A stretch of DNA of 64,000 nt, from positions 744,001 through 808,000 of the forward strand of contig PSQN01000017.1 of the NCBI GenBank assembly GCA_002989075.1. Reading direction: 5' to 3'. The DNA comes from Arthonia radiata. Taxonomy: Eukaryota; Ascomycota; Arthoniomycetes; Arthoniales; Arthoniaceae. The translations under genes were made by a program, and so were the position numbers. The first letter of the stretch is position 1; each line of letters begins with the position of its first letter. Shown here in pieces: positions 45,401 through 58,400 of this stretch. The notes under the pieces were generated by a model. It was not told the DNA's origin, ran no database searches, and was given only the letters and a program-made list of their open reading frames with translations.

Positions 45401-47874
45401 TTTATTTACAAAGCTGTTTAAGTATTAATTTTATACTACCAAGGTTTCTTTCTTAGGGTTCACCGTAGAAGTCGATAGTGTCGAAATAAACCTAAAAAGG
45501 GTACAGACTATAGCTAAATAGCTAGTTTCTACTACTGTAAAGCAGATTTTGTCCTTTCTGGGATTCGTAAACTTCTACCGGCAATTTATCTATAAATTTA
45601 GCTATATCGTAGTGCTAATAAACGTACTTACAAAAGATATTAAGTTTGTTTAGGGTAAAGCCTAATAAGAAGCTTTTAAAGCGCTAAAGCAAGTCTTTAT
45701 AAATGTACTAGTACTAACACACTTTAACTCGATACTGTCGATCGTTTTAATAACTAATATATTAAATTTTATAATAGTAGGTATCTTACTTCAGCTAAGG
45801 GGAGATAGCCGATTACTATTGCCGTTAAATATTAACTTAGGCTTGTCTATACTAAATATAGCGGATACCGCCTAGACTAATACTAATAATAAGGCGGACA
45901 CATACCTATATCCGGTAGCGTTCTTTTTAAAGAAACTTATAGACGCTAAGCTAAGATATAATACTTATAATAAAGAGCTTATAGCAATATAGACTAGCTT
46001 TAAGTATTAGCGCTATTATCTTATTAATATACAGTACTTAGTAAAGGTTATAATAGACTACAATAATCTATAATATTTTATAACAACAAAAGTATTGTTT
46101 CGCCGATAGACGCGCTAGATAGAAGACCTGTTAGCATTTAACTTTAAAATACTATACCGTACGGATAGTAAGAACCTAGCAGACGCGCTATTGCGCCGTT
46201 TAAATTATAAGAATTTACGTAAAGCAAAGAAAGATAACGCTAATAAGATATTACCGAGTCTATAGTAAAAGCTTAGGAGAGGTGCTGCTTTACCTAGTAC
46301 TAGGGAAGAGCCCTCTAGCCTAAAAGAAGGTATAATTGCTATCTTAATTATATTACTTAAAAATTAGTTTAAACACTATTAGCGGTTTAGCTATCGATCT
46401 AAAACTCTAAACGTAACTATAGCCTAAATCGAAGGTAAATTAGAGTTAAATATAGATCTTATATAGAACGCCTAGAAGCGAGAAACGCGTTCGTCTTCTT
46501 CTACTAATACAGAGCCTTTTTCAATAGCTCTCGTATTACGAGTTAAGATAGTTACAGCTACCGCTCTTAAAACAGCTTACAATAATACTTCTTAGGGTCT
46601 TACGACCCTAATCCTCGAAGCTTAGTAGAGGAACGCCTTTATAAAGTAGAAAGTATTGAAGTTAAAATTATTAGCTAGAACTAAAGATTAGTAGAGTAAT
46701 AAAACGGCAATAGATCGCTGTTAAGTCGGTATAAGAAAGCGCCGTACGAGTCGAATCGACTCAGATACTCTAATAGGGCCTAACTCGAACTCTAAGTCTC
46801 TAAAGCACGTAAAATAGTCGGTCGATAGCTATAAGTTGTTGCGTTAAAGTAGTAAAATCTAGATATTAGAATACCCTGCGTTAAAGCTTAAAATTATAAG
46901 TAAAAATTATAATAATAAGCTTACTAGCTACTTTAAGATCGAAAAGACTCTTAAAATTTTAAGATATAAATATACGTAGAAAAAGATAGCAACGTATATT
47001 AAGAACTTTATTGCTAAATATAATATATACTAACGAACAGCCGTAAAGAGATATAAGCTATATAGTAAAATAGCAGCGATGTCGGTTTTAATTAGTCCTT
47101 TTAAGGATCTATTCTTAAACTTTATTGTTAAACTACCGATAGTTCTTTTAAAGAATAGAGACATTGTTAATTTAATTCTTATAGTTGTAGACCGCTTCTC
47201 TAAGTTTATAACCTATATTCTAGTTAGTAAAACTATAGATGCTATAGAGCTAATAGAAGTACTTTATAAACACTAAATAAAAACGTTAGAATTCCTAAGA
47301 AGCCTCTTGTCTGATAGAGAATCTATATTTACTAGCTTATATTAGAGCACCTTCTATTAGTATTTAGCTGTAAAACGAAGGTTGAGTACAGCATTTTACT
47401 CTCAAACTGATAGCTAAATCGAGCGCTAGAACTAAGAGCTTAAAAACTACCTACGTATTTATATCTCTTAGAATTAAGATAATTGGTATAAGTATCCAAA
47501 AGAAGCTGCTTTTACGTATAATTTAAAAGTTTATTTATCGACAAAAATTTTACCGATTAAATGTACGTTCGATCGCGTTATAGACGTACTAAACGGCGCG
47601 CCGCCGCTAAATTGGCATTATACCGTATTTAAGCTAAACAACCTTTCTATCGGCAAGGACACCTCCTGTTAAGAGGAGAGGTAGTCTAAACTAAAATATC
47701 TTATAGCAGTTAAGTATATAAAAGAACGTCTTCTCTGCTAACAAGAAATAAAGCAGCAGCTAAAGAAAGCTTAGCGTTTATAGATAGAATAGTATAACAC
47801 TAAGTATATACTAAAATACTATGTAGTAGGTAACTTAGTACTGCTATTATTAAAGAATCTTAAGACAAAGAGGC
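42437..47874 (+). mobile_element. Gypsy B: truncated Ty3/gypsy retrotransposon
   Basis: Plus-strand gag-pol remnant. The left end is provisional: TGTAATGCATAGACG at 42,437 may begin an LTR, but no second LTR is available to confirm it. Landmarks: a gag zinc knuckle near 44,010-44,056 (CFIYN-KGYYATKC, with Cys and His turned to Tyr), RT near 45,180-45,600 (AFCTRYGHYKYLVIPF, VYINNILIFS at 45,307-45,336 with both catalytic Asp now Asn, VNFYRQFI), RNase H, and integrase from about 46,900 to 47,860. The element stops abruptly at 47,874, inside the C-terminal part of integrase (GNLVLLLLKNLKTKR), where Copia B begins. The missing 3' part is not found on the other side of Copia B. Confidence 0.88.
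47079..47276 (+). pseudogene. Integrase core fragment of Gypsy B
   Basis: A 65-codon stretch that escaped stop codons. It reads KDLFLNFIVKLPIV and NLILIVVDRFSKFITYI, the classic beginning of the gypsy integrase catalytic core (normally MDFI-x-LP and DAILVVVDRFSK). Several Asp have become Asn. It is a fragment of a dead polyprotein, not a gene. Confidence 0.85.
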
Positions 47875-48382
47875 TGTTAAAAAAGGTGCAGGGAAGAAGA
47901 AGGATACTACTACAAAGAGTAGGAAGACGAGACTAGCTTAGGACTGGTGCAATACTTAGGCTTGTTACAGGTACAATACTTAGTAACAAAGAGAAGCTGT
48001 TATTATATTGTCTGTCTTGTTAGCTAAAATTCTCTAGAGGGATTCTAGCTTATATATCTAAGTTTAGCGGCTTATACAGAACTTAATAGATATCTGTTTT
48101 TTTAATAGAGACTAGATAACCTGTAACTTACTATATAAGACAGTAATTCTGTTTATTTAAAACTATTAGTCTTTAAGTCTATTCTATGTTGTCTTAGACT
48201 ATAGGCTAGCTGTCTAAGATAGGTTATATAATACTTCTTTTTAACCTAGACTCGGGCTACTAGGCCCAACTCTTTAGATAAAAGGCTTGTTCTATTTTAA
48301 ACCGAGACAGCTAGTAGAACCTATTTAATACTCTAGGTCTTTAGAGGTTCCGGCTAACTAGCTAGTTAATTAATTTTTAATA
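47875..48382 (-). repeat. Copia B 3' LTR (left)
   Basis: 508 bp; on the plus strand it starts TGTTAAAAAAGG and ends AATTTTTAATA, the mutated complement of TGTTGGAAATT. Confidence 0.93.
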
Positions 48383-51300
48383 TACTCTCTTAATCGACTA
48401 GTTATTTTAGTCGGATTGTAAGCTAATTTAAGTTCTAAACGTTAGTATTTTAGCTAAGTCGATCGGTTTTGTTAAACTATCTGCTAATTGTTTCTTTGTA
48501 GAAATGTATTTAAGCTCTGTTTAACCTGCCTAAACGTTTCCTCTAATATAGTGATACTGTATATCAATATGCTTAAATTTAGCTTAGAAGGTAGGGTTTT
48601 TTGTAAGTTCTTTTATCGAATTGCTGTCGGTAAGTAACAGTTTTACCAGCAAAATCGGGGTCTTTGATCTAATTTAACCGGCTTGCTTAGACAAATATAT
48701 GCTTACCTAGTACGTTAGAGCCCACCAAGTCTTTTTATCCGTAGACTTTTTAAAAGTACCCGCTAAAACGGTAGTAATCGAATTTTCTTTAAAAATTCTA
48801 GATAGTTCGGTAGCAATTAATCGAATAAATAACTATTCCTTTATAGCTTCTTTAAGGGCTATATATTCGGCCTTATAAGAGCTTAAGGCGACCGTTTTTT
48901 ATAGCTTTAAATTCTAGCTAAGAGCTCCGTTCCTAAGTAGAAAGATATAGCCGGTAGTCGATCTTCTAGTGCCGAGGTCCCCCCCCCAATTTGCGTTATA
49001 ATAGCCGGTTATACCGTTTATTGAGGAAGATTTATAGTAAAGGTTAAGGTTAGGAGTTTTATCTAAGTAAGCCTAAAGGCTACTTAAAACTCTCTAGTGC
49101 TTCTCGCTAAAATTCGATATGTACCGGGCTAGTAGGCTAGTTATAAAGGCAATATCGGGTCTTATCTTTGTTATTAGATACAAAATTAACCCAATTTGTT
49201 GCTAATAATTAGAAATATTGGCACTACTAGCTTAATTAGGATTCGGTGTCAATTTTAAGCCGACGGGTTGCAGTATTTTCCCGGGCATTCGGCCGTTTTT
49301 CTTTAAGTATTTAGTTAAAATTTTAGCTAAATAAGTTGACTAGTCTAAACAAATTGTTTTCGCCGGGCGATCTTAGGTAATTTTAATTTCTAGGAACTTA
49401 CTAACGTCTTCTAAGTTTTTAATTGTAAGAGTCTTATTTAGTTTCTAATAGATTTTAGAGATTGTTTTAGTAGAATTGGATATAGCTAATATATCGTCTA
49501 TATAGACGATTAAAATTGCCTGCTTTTTAGTTCTTTGAATATAAACTGACTAATTGGATACTAGGGGTTCAAAATCTATTCCCCTTAGTAATTTTTAAAG
49601 ATAGGCTTCTTACTATCGGCCGGCCTGTTTTAGACCGTAAAGGGCCTTCTTTATTCAATAAACTTTATTAGTTCTGTTAGATAGGCCAGTTAGTTGCTTA
49701 ATATAGACAACCTCGTCTAACTTTGCGTTAAAATAAGCTAATTTTACGTCTCATTGCTTTATTTTCTAGTCTTTCTCTGCTACTAAGGCTAGTATAAGCC
49801 GGTAAGTAATTAAATTTACTATATTCGTAAAGGTCTTTATAAAATTAAGGTTAGGTTTTTACTAGCAGCCCTTAGCTATCCAGCGGGCTTTAAAAATTGG
49901 CTCGCCCTTTAGAGAGTACTTAATCTTTAGTATTCAGCGCCTTTTTAGCGCCTTTCTACCCGGCAGCAGCTCGGTTAATATCTAGGTTTCTTAGTTAGCT
50001 AGCTCTTTGAGCTCCGACTGTATTGCGTTTAGCCAAGAAGGCCAATCCTTGGATGCTCTTATTTCTTTTAAATTAGTAGGCTCTTTAGTAACTGCGACTA
50101 AGGCCTATTCGGCGTATTGTTCTAGATCATTGTAGAACTTGTTAAACTAAATTTTGTTAGCGTTTTTGTATATAAAATCTATTTCCTGGGCGTAATCGGT
50201 GTCTACCCGGCTAAGGTCTTCGGTACTTCTATAATCTAACTCGGTAGAAAGGTTAGACTCGTTTAGAGCTCCAGTTTGGTATAGTTTTTGTTTAGATTCG
50301 TCCGCTAGTTGCTAAAATATAGGGAAGGTATATTGTTCCTCGTATAGGGGACTCCCTTCTTTATCGGGAGGTACCTCCCTATTATCTTAAGATCTAGCGG
50401 TTAGATTTAGCTTATTTTTGAACTTAACTTCTAGTTGTTCTTTAAGCTCTTTAGAAATACTCTCTGTTAATCGATTAACTGTAGATTCCTGTAGGTTCTA
50501 AACAAATTTTCCTTTCTGAACGTAGACGTCTCTCCCCCAGTAAACCTTCCGGTTATTGGGGTCTAAGAGCTTATATTAGTTCGATCTGTAGTCTATTAGA
50601 ATATAGATAGTTGCTCTTGCGTCTAGTTTCTTTAGTTTAGGTTCTTTAAGGTAAGTAACTAAGCCCTAGATTTTAATAGTACTAACATCCGGTTTTTTGC
50701 CGTATTTTGCTTTGTACGGGGTAATAAACCCCGGTAATCCGGTATAAGGGGTTCTATTGTAAATATAGGTAGCTGCTTTTAGCGCTTCACCCTAATATAT
50801 CTAGGGTAGCCCGGCGGTATAAAGCATTGCTCGAACTTTACTAATAATTGTTCGGTTAAAGCATTCGGCTCGTCCGTTTTGCTAAAGGGTATACAGTACA
50901 GATATTGTTAGAATAGCTTCTTTTTGTTCTAGAAGCTATTTTACCCGGCCTTCCCAGTATTCTTTTGCGTTGTCTAAATATAGTCTTTTAAAAGGATGCT
51001 CGGACTGCGTTTCTTCCCGAGTAATATAGATAGATAGTGCATCGAAAACCTAATCTTTAGACTGTAGTACCTCGGTAGTCGTATACCAGGTTTTATTGTC
51101 TATAAAGCTAGTAAATAATCGACCTTTGGAAGGGGTTTGCGGTACAATTGGCCCGCAAATATCTAAGTAGACTTTTTTCAAATAATTAGCCGATTCGTCC
51201 GGAGTTTCTTAGCTAACTTTAGCCGTTGCCTTTGCTTCGAAGCAAATTTGGCAATTATCTCCCGATTTGTCTGAATGATCTGTTCCTAGGGCAACCTTTT

Positions 51301-52760
51301 TGAGCTGTTTTAAGGCGTTTTCGCCTATATGTCCTATTCGTTGATACTAAAGGTCAGTTTTCGAAGAAATAGTGTAGAGAGATCGGACTGTATTGATAGT
51401 CTGAGCTTCTATTACTATTAGGCCGTCAACATACCGCCCCTCGGTGGTTAGTTGTCCGGCCCAATCAACTTTTGGCTTGTTTTAGCTAAGAGTTACCTTA
51501 CCTCCCCTCTTTCTAAGCTTATTGAAGCTTAGGAGGTTAATTCCGAATTCCTTAACAAACAAAACTTCGTCTAGGACAATTGTTTTGTCCTTAAAGAACA
51601 GTTTTGCTTTACCTGTCTGTAAGGCTCGAATTAACTTCCCTCCTCTCCAACAAATAATTTGGTTAGTTGACCGGATATCTGTTAGAAGATCAATATTCGA
51701 GCAAATATGGCTTGTTGAGCCTGTATCGAGGATTTAAGAATTAGTAGAGTGATTGACTCTGTCTAGTAATGCTGTAAAGCATTGTTCTTCTTATAGGTTG
51801 GAACTGTGTACAGAAAATATTAAAAAATCGATGTTTTTGGAGCTTTTGTTGGAATTTGGCCGGAGGTTTGAGTATTTTTTCCAACAAGTTGCCGGTTTAT
51901 GCCCCTTTTTGTTGCAAAAGGGGCATTTTTCTTGGTTTTTTCTTAGAGATTTTAATTTTTCTCCGGTTCTTTGCGTCGATTTGTTGTCTATTGCAGTAAA
52001 AACCTTTTCTGCTGGGGTACTACCGCGGATTCGGCGAGACTCGTCTATAAGTTAACTAAATAAGTCCTGTAGACTTATATCGCTAGTCGTTTGCCGGTAG
52101 CTTTGGCTAATAATAGCCACCGTGTGCTCGTATTCGGGGGTCAGATTGTAGAGGACGTAGGCAGCTACCACCTTGTTGGGTAGTACTAGTCCTCGGGTTG
52201 CTAAATCGTCTGTTAATTGTCTAATTTTAGCAAGGTAAAGCTCAAGGTTTTTTACCTTACTAAGTATAGTGCTAAAGAGCTCTTTGCAAATTAGAAACTC
52301 GAAACTAAAACCTTTCGATTCGTATAACCTTTTTAGGCTATTCTAAAGCTCTAGAGAGTTATAGATCCCCTTTGTTTAAATAAGGGGACCGTCCTCTAGA
52401 GTTAGTCGAATAAGGACTGCTGCCCTTGTCGACCGTTTCTAACGGCTAGCTTCGGTAATATCTCTAGCTAAATAGCCGGAAAAGGGGATTATAACATCAC
52501 CGTAGCCCTTTTTAGTTAAAAGGGCCTCCATTCGAATCGACCAAATGTCCCAATTAGTCGAGCCCTTGAGTTTAGGAATCTTATGAGAGGAGTTCATAGC
52601 TGAATATATAGTCGGAGATTTCCGAAAAAAAAGGAAATTCTGTTATAATAGTTAAATTGGGCTAAAAATTTAGAGTCGATTGGTAATAGGATCGTTCGGA
52701 GGTGCCAATAGATGTCGTAGGGGAAATATTTTCTAAAAAGGAAATTTGAAAGGAATTGGT

Positions 52761-52780
52761 GCTAACCCGGGCTTATAACC
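52761..52780 (-). other. Copia B primer-binding site
   Basis: On the minus strand GGTTATAAGCCCGGGTTAGC lies directly inside the 5' LTR. Copies A and C have the same site with single RIP-type changes. I cannot name the priming tRNA from sequence alone. Confidence 0.65.
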
Positions 52781-53288
52781 TGTTCTTAAGGTGACAGGGA
52801 AGAAGAAGGATACTACTATAAAGAGTAGAAAGACGAGACTAGCTTAAGACTAGTGCAATACTTAGGCTTAATACAGGTACAATACTTAGTAGCAAGGAAA
52901 AGCTGTTGTTATATTGTCTGTCTTGTTAGCTAGAATTCTCTAGAGGAATTCTAGCTTATATATCTAAGTTTAGCGGCTTGTATAGGACTTACTAGATATC
53001 TGTTCTTTTGATAGGGGCCAGATAACCCGTAACTTACTGTATAAGACAATAATTTTGTCTATCTAAAACTGTTAGTCTTTAAGTCTATTCTATGTTGTCT
53101 TAGACTACGGGCCAGCTGTCTAGAACAGGTCGTACAATGCTCCTTTTTGTTCTAAACTCGGGCTACTAGGCCCGATCCTTTAGGTAAAAGGCTTGTTCTA
53201 TTCTAAACCGAGACAGCTGGTAGGACCTATCCAATACTCCGGGCCCCTAGGGGTTCCGGCTAACCAGCTAGTTGGTTAATTTTTAATA
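52781..53288 (-). repeat. Copia B 5' LTR (right)
   Basis: 508 bp; begins TGTTCTTAAGG and ends AATTTTTAATA on the plus strand. The outer end abuts the 90 bp Gypsy-A-type LTR fragment. Confidence 0.93.
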
Positions 53289-53378
53289 TCTTTAGTACAC
53301 AAGATACCTACTACTAAGGTCAATAAGTATACAAGGTAAGTAAGCCTTAGTTCGGTTCTTTCAGCGACTAGCGTTACA
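53289..53378 (-). repeat. 90 bp fragment of a Gypsy-A-type LTR, inverted
   Basis: The reverse complement of the first 90 bases of the Gypsy A LTR (starting TGTAACGC), broken exactly where Copia B begins. It shares the variants CTTATTGACC and CTTGTGTAC with the fragment at 58888-58977. The Gypsy A LTRs have CTAATCGACC or CTTATCGACC and CTTGTATAC or CTTATATAC at these places. Confidence 0.9.
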
Positions 53379-53560
53379 CTTATATCAGAAAGATTATAAA
53401 TAAAGTACTTAATTTAAGATAGTAGCTTATCTCTATTCTACTTCTATACCTCTATAAATTTAATAATTATATTAATTACTTCTTATAGTCTAAGTTATAA
53501 GGTTAACTCTTAGTAATAATAAGTAGTAATATATAAGATAGTATATAAGGTTAATATAAT
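53379..53560. other. Short AT-rich spacer
   Basis: 182 bp of TA-rich sequence between the LTR fragment and the Gypsy C LTR. Nothing recognisable is seen. It marks the site into which Gypsy C inserted. Confidence 0.4.
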
Positions 53561-53834
53561 TGTTACGAGCGATGTTGAGAACAACTTATTAACTGTACAG
53601 AGGAACAGATAGAATTCCAAAGCTATAGAACAACTATCTAGAAAACTAGAACTGCTATTTAGTTAGTTGGAGCGGTTTGCCAAGCCTTTACCTTTTGCCT
53701 AGGCAACCGGAGGTAAAGCTAGAAGAAGGTAAACTAGCAATTAATTAGTAGCAAAGAACAGTCTTTCCAATGTAGTAGGCGTGTTAATAGCTTTTAAAGA
53801 CGGTAGTTAGTTGATCTAAGGCAGTTTTATAACA
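53561..53834 (-). repeat. Gypsy C 3' LTR
   Basis: 274 bp; on the minus strand it starts TGTTATAAAACTGCC and ends CGCTCGTAACA (TG...CA). The minus-strand purine run CTTAAAGGGGGGG (53,839-53,851) lies just inside and is the polypurine tract, fixing both orientation and LTR boundary. Confidence 0.85.
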
Positions 53835-54828
53835 CTATCCCCCCCTTTAAGAAGCTAGTTGCCCTTAACTAGCGAGATAATAGAGGGTTTCAACTACCTA
53901 GGTCTTAGCTTGCTTGGTTATTTCTTGTAGAAGCTCTCTAGTAGATCCTAAGCGTGTTTAAAGTCTTTAATTGGGTATTATTTCTGGTCTTCGTTGTAGC
54001 CGTACTATTTTACGAGGATCTAGATTCGTTTTTAACTTTTCTATACGTTAATAATGTCTTTAACGACCTATTCGTTGTTATTGTTAATTATAATAGGCTC
54101 TAGGTTAGGGTACTTCTAGCCTTCTAAAGGCTCGTTAAGGTCTCTTAACAATATTAAGAAATTAAATGTTTTATAGATTTCTATTAATCTAGAAGGTCTA
54201 GTATATAGGTATTTCTTCGGTAATACGTAATTACGTATAATTCGATATACTTATAATCTAGCTTCTTCGATAGTCGCTCCGTTCGAATGTTCTTAGTTAA
54301 TAGCTATACTTTGTCCTTAACTTCAAAGGTTGTATTAGACCTCTGTTTATTGGCCTGCTCCGTTATCTTAAGTTAAGCTTATTTTATGTTTAATTTCCCT
54401 TCTTTCTACAATTCCTAGAAATAGTTGCTTACAGCCTCTGCTTTGTCCGATTGAACCCTCTTGTAGGCAGTTTGGTTCTAATTGACAGGTTTTGTTGTAA
54501 GTTCGAAGCTTATCTAGAGTTTATATCCATAGATTATGCTAAATAGTAACATTTTGGTTGTTTTAGATACCGTGGCATTTGCCGCAAACTCGGCCGCGGG
54601 AAGCTTGTCGTACTAGTCGTTTTAATAGTAATTTACAAATATTCTTAGGTGCATCTCTATACCTCGATAAGAGATCTTGGATTAGCTATTGATCTAGAGG
54701 TAGTAAGCGGTTACAAGTTTAATATTTACTTTTAAGCGCTTTATTAAGTGTCTTTAAACTATACTAGTAAACTGTAGATCCCGGTTAGACGTTAGAGACC
54801 TCGGGAGTCCTCGTTTGTACTATACGTT

Positions 54829-55020
54829 CTAGTAAATTAGGTTCGCTATTGATTCGGTATTCGTTTCGCTAAGTCTAAACTTATAAGAAAAGAATGTTTT
54901 TAGCTTCGCTAATCTGTTAACTAGCACCAAGATAGCATTGTCTTTGTTTAGTCCAGACTTCGGTAGATCGGTAATAAAATCTATAGTGTAGTCTAAGTTA
55001 GGCCTCTCGGGGGCCGGCAA
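54829..55020 (-). pseudogene. Integrase core fragment of Gypsy C
   Basis: A 63-codon fragment starting MPAPERPNLDYTIDFITDLP, then NKDNAILVLVNRLAKLK. This is the start of the gypsy integrase catalytic core (DFI-x-DLP and DAILVVVDRLTK). It survives between stops of the dead polyprotein; the second Asp has become Asn. Confidence 0.85.
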
Positions 55021-55242
55021 CGGCTAAAGGAGCCCTGCTGGCTTCTCGTCCCTTAGCTTAGCTCTCCTGTAGATATAGCAATTATCGACAAACTGCTTTA
55101 TCTTTCTTAACAGTTAGGAAAACTAGTAGTGTCTAGCGAGCTAATAAATTGTGTTTCTAACTTCTAAGTGTTCTATTTCTATTAAAGAATGTATCTTATT
55201 AATTGCTTCAGTAACGTAGAAACTAGGCACTACTAAGCGTTC

Positions 55243-55446
55243 TTATACTAATAGCAGTCTATCAATATTCAAGCATAGTAGTAGATAATAGCCTTCAACG
55301 TTTCTATCGATTAGATTGTCTTCTTTATATTTAGCTAGGGCTTTATAAATACGACCAAAAGCTTTATCTTTAGTATTTACTTCTTTTATTAATTCTTTAA
55401 GTACCGCTAGAGGTTCGGCCTCGTCTTTCGTATCGATTAGGTACAC
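55243..55446 (-). pseudogene. Pol fragment of Gypsy C between RNase H and integrase
   Basis: A 67-codon stop-free stretch in the minus-strand pol frame, beginning MYLIDTKDEAEPLAVLKELI. It sits where gypsy elements carry the connector between RNase H and the integrase zinc-binding region. It is a remnant of the dead polyprotein and has no recognisable motif of its own. Confidence 0.55.
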
Positions 55447-58400
55447 TTAACAGTCTTCTTGGACCTCCGTAGATAGTTTGCTAGCAGACAACAACGTCTA
55501 AAATATGTTAGAATCTTCTTTTGCTCTTAGACCCGGGGCTCTTCTTATTAAAGCGTCTACCTTCCCGTTCGCCGCCCCTCTACGGTACGTAATTTTAAAA
55601 TTAAATGCTAAGAGGAACTCGGTCTATCGGACTTATCGTCAGGTTAATTGCTTAGTCGATATAAAGTACTTTAATGCCTAGTAATCGGTAAGAATTTAGG
55701 TTAGCTTGTTAGTAGGTACAGACTGTAGCTCCGGTCGGAATGTTTTAAAGAACTTAACGATCGCCAATAATTTCTTATTATAAATAGCGTAGTTTAGCTC
55801 CGCGGGGTTGAGGCTTAAAGACTAGTAGGCTACTAGTCTTAGTTAGCTATTGTCGTTAAGTTGTAACAAAATACCTACCGCTATTAAATCTAAAGAATCG
55901 CATTTTACAAATAATTGCTTATTCGGACGAAAGTGTATTATAACTAGTTTTTTACTAACTTCCTCTTTAAGATGCTTAAAGGCTCTGTCGCAGCTATCGT
56001 TCTACGGTCCGCTATTCTTCTTTGTTAGGCTGTTTAGCGGGCGGGCTATTTTACTAAAGTTCTAAATAAATTGTCGATAGTAGTTGTAAAACCCTAGAAA
56101 CCGCCGTACGGCAGTAATGTTACCTTACCGAAGTCTCTCCTAGTCTTTAATCGCTTGAACCTTTTTAAGGTCTATTTTGGTTCCAATTGACGTAATAACT
56201 AGACCCAAATACTTAACCTCTTGCTTATAAAACTCGCACTTCTTAATATCCGCGTGTAGGCCGATTAAACTTAGCTGTAATAAGACCTGTTGAATATATT
56301 CCTTGTGTTTCTTCTTTAACTTACTAAAGATAAGTATATCGTTTAGATAAATCGATACGTACTTATTAAGTATATCTAAAAAGAAATCGTTTATAAATCG
56401 TTAGAAGGCTGAAGGGGTATTATATAGGCCGAACGGAACTACGTTGTACTTATAGTTTCTAAGGCGGGTAGCGAAAGTTGTAAGGTTCGAATCTTCTTCT
56501 AAAGCTATTCTTAGCCGGTAAAAGGCCTAATAGATATTAAGCTTCGAGAACTACTATACTTTAATAACCCTTGCTAGGGTTTTCTTAATTAACGAAAGCG
56601 GATAGAAGTCTCTCTAGGTAACTATATTTAGTTCTTAATAATTAATATACAAACGGAGTCTACTTTCTAGTTTACAAACAAATAGAATCGGAGAGCTGTA
56701 ATAAAAGTTGCTGGGCGAGATATACTGTTTGGCGAGATTTAACTATATATAGTCTTCAATAAGACTAGCCTCTTCCGTTAATATCCTCCTCAAGGGTTCT
56801 CGGTAAGGTAATTTAGAGCCAGGCTTTAGCTTTATCTTTAGATCTTATAGTCGGTAAGGTAATAGCTTGTCTACGCCGTTCTTATTAAATATATTTAAAA
56901 ACTTCTAGAACTCTTTAAGTAGCTTTAATTTCGAATCAATCGTTTCTTAATCTTTTTCTCGATAGAATTCAATATTCTTTATAGTTACAGAAAATACTTC
57001 GGCGTTCTTCTACTTTGCTAGGTATCGAAACGGAGCTGCACCTATAAAGTTAATTTACTGGGGGCTTCCGAGTATAGAGGTATTCTGTCGCTTTTTAAGT
57101 CGCGGCTTAGGTTTCTTGTATATCTCTTTCTTAAAGAAGGCCTTTTAAGCACCTTTTGCGGCAACTAACGCTCCTTGTTCTTAATTAATCGAGCTCGTTC
57201 TAGCGGAGCTAATCGGTATTTAGGGTTAGGCCTACTAATTAGCCTTAGGTCTCTTTAATATCGTTACCTTCGCTAACGGTAAGGGCCGCTTATCTTTTAT
57301 AATTCGGCTGTCTTAAGACAGATCCGAATTAATTTAGACTGGCCTTAAGTTGGATAGAGATTTAGATATCGTTAACTAATTCTAAACCGGCTTCTACTCG
57401 TACTTACAATCGTTTTTAAATTTTAGTAGTCCTTTCTTATAGTCTATCGATATAGAGTACGTTTCTAATTAGCGTTTCCCTAACAAGATCTTTTACGTTC
57501 TTAGCTAGATAACGTAAAACAACGTACGCGGGATCTAGTAGTCTTGTACCTATACCGGCACAAATAGTCCCTTTCTAATAGTCTTTCCTAGCTGTTCTTC
57601 GAATCCTCGGGTAGTAATTAGTTTATTTAGCTTTACTAAGCTAATCTCAAACGTTTAATAAATCTTCTCTGTAAGGCGGTAATCTATAACGACAGCGATC
57701 TAGCAACCTGTGTCTACTATCGCTAAAAACTTAAGCAGAGTTTAGTTTCGGTTGCTAGCTATTAACAGCTGTATCTAAATAAACGGGTTGTTCTATATCT
57801 TTATATTATTTTTAATGCCAACTAGCTCTAAAGATAGAGAGTAGGGTTTATTAAACTTCTCTAAAGCCTAACTGCTATCTAGTGCTAGCCGCTCCGACCG
57901 AACTTCGTAGAGAGCTACGCGTTTCTCTATTCCGGCGCTAGAGTCTTCTTAAGAGGGCAGTTCCTCTAGTAATAACCCTTCTTCTAACACTTATAGCAAG
58001 TAATATCTTCTACGTTTTATTAAAAAGAGTTCGTGCTTAAAGTCGATTAACGTGCTACTAGGGTAGCCGGGAGCTCAACGGTAGCGATAGGAGTTCTAGT
58101 TCCTGCTAGAGCTAAGTTTATCCGCGACTATAGGGATCGATTCGGTTGAGAGTTATTCTCCTTAACTACGTTTACTCGAGACTTCGCCTTGTTGATCTGC
58201 TAAATGTTTTGGTCGGCGAATTAAAGTTTCTTAATATAGCTAGCGATAGTCCTAAGCTTATATAGTAGCGTAGCTTCTTTAAGAGGAATATTAATCTTGT
58301 TCTGTAGGTCGTATAGCTAAGTTAGTTTATTAATATTAGCTTCGATCGCGTGTTTATAGAACTAGACGAGGAACTTAGACAATTTTTTCTGTCCTTAACG

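Larger units (their letters stand above)
47875..53288 (-). mobile_element. Copia B: Ty1/copia copy, least mutated of three
   Basis: 5,414 bp with two 508 bp LTRs, same family as Copia A and in inverted orientation. It keeps features the other copies have lost: the RT box VYIDDILA is intact (49,493-49,507 on the minus strand), the gag knuckle still has His (CPFCNKKGHKPATC, around 51,885-51,925), the integrase zinc region still has Gln where copy A has a stop, and the primer-binding site is clean. In-frame stops still occur, so it is not coding-competent. Its flanks come from different elements: Gypsy B integrase on the left (GAGGC) and a Gypsy-A-type LTR piece on the right (TCTTT). It therefore lacks a target-site duplication. 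Confidence 0.95.
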
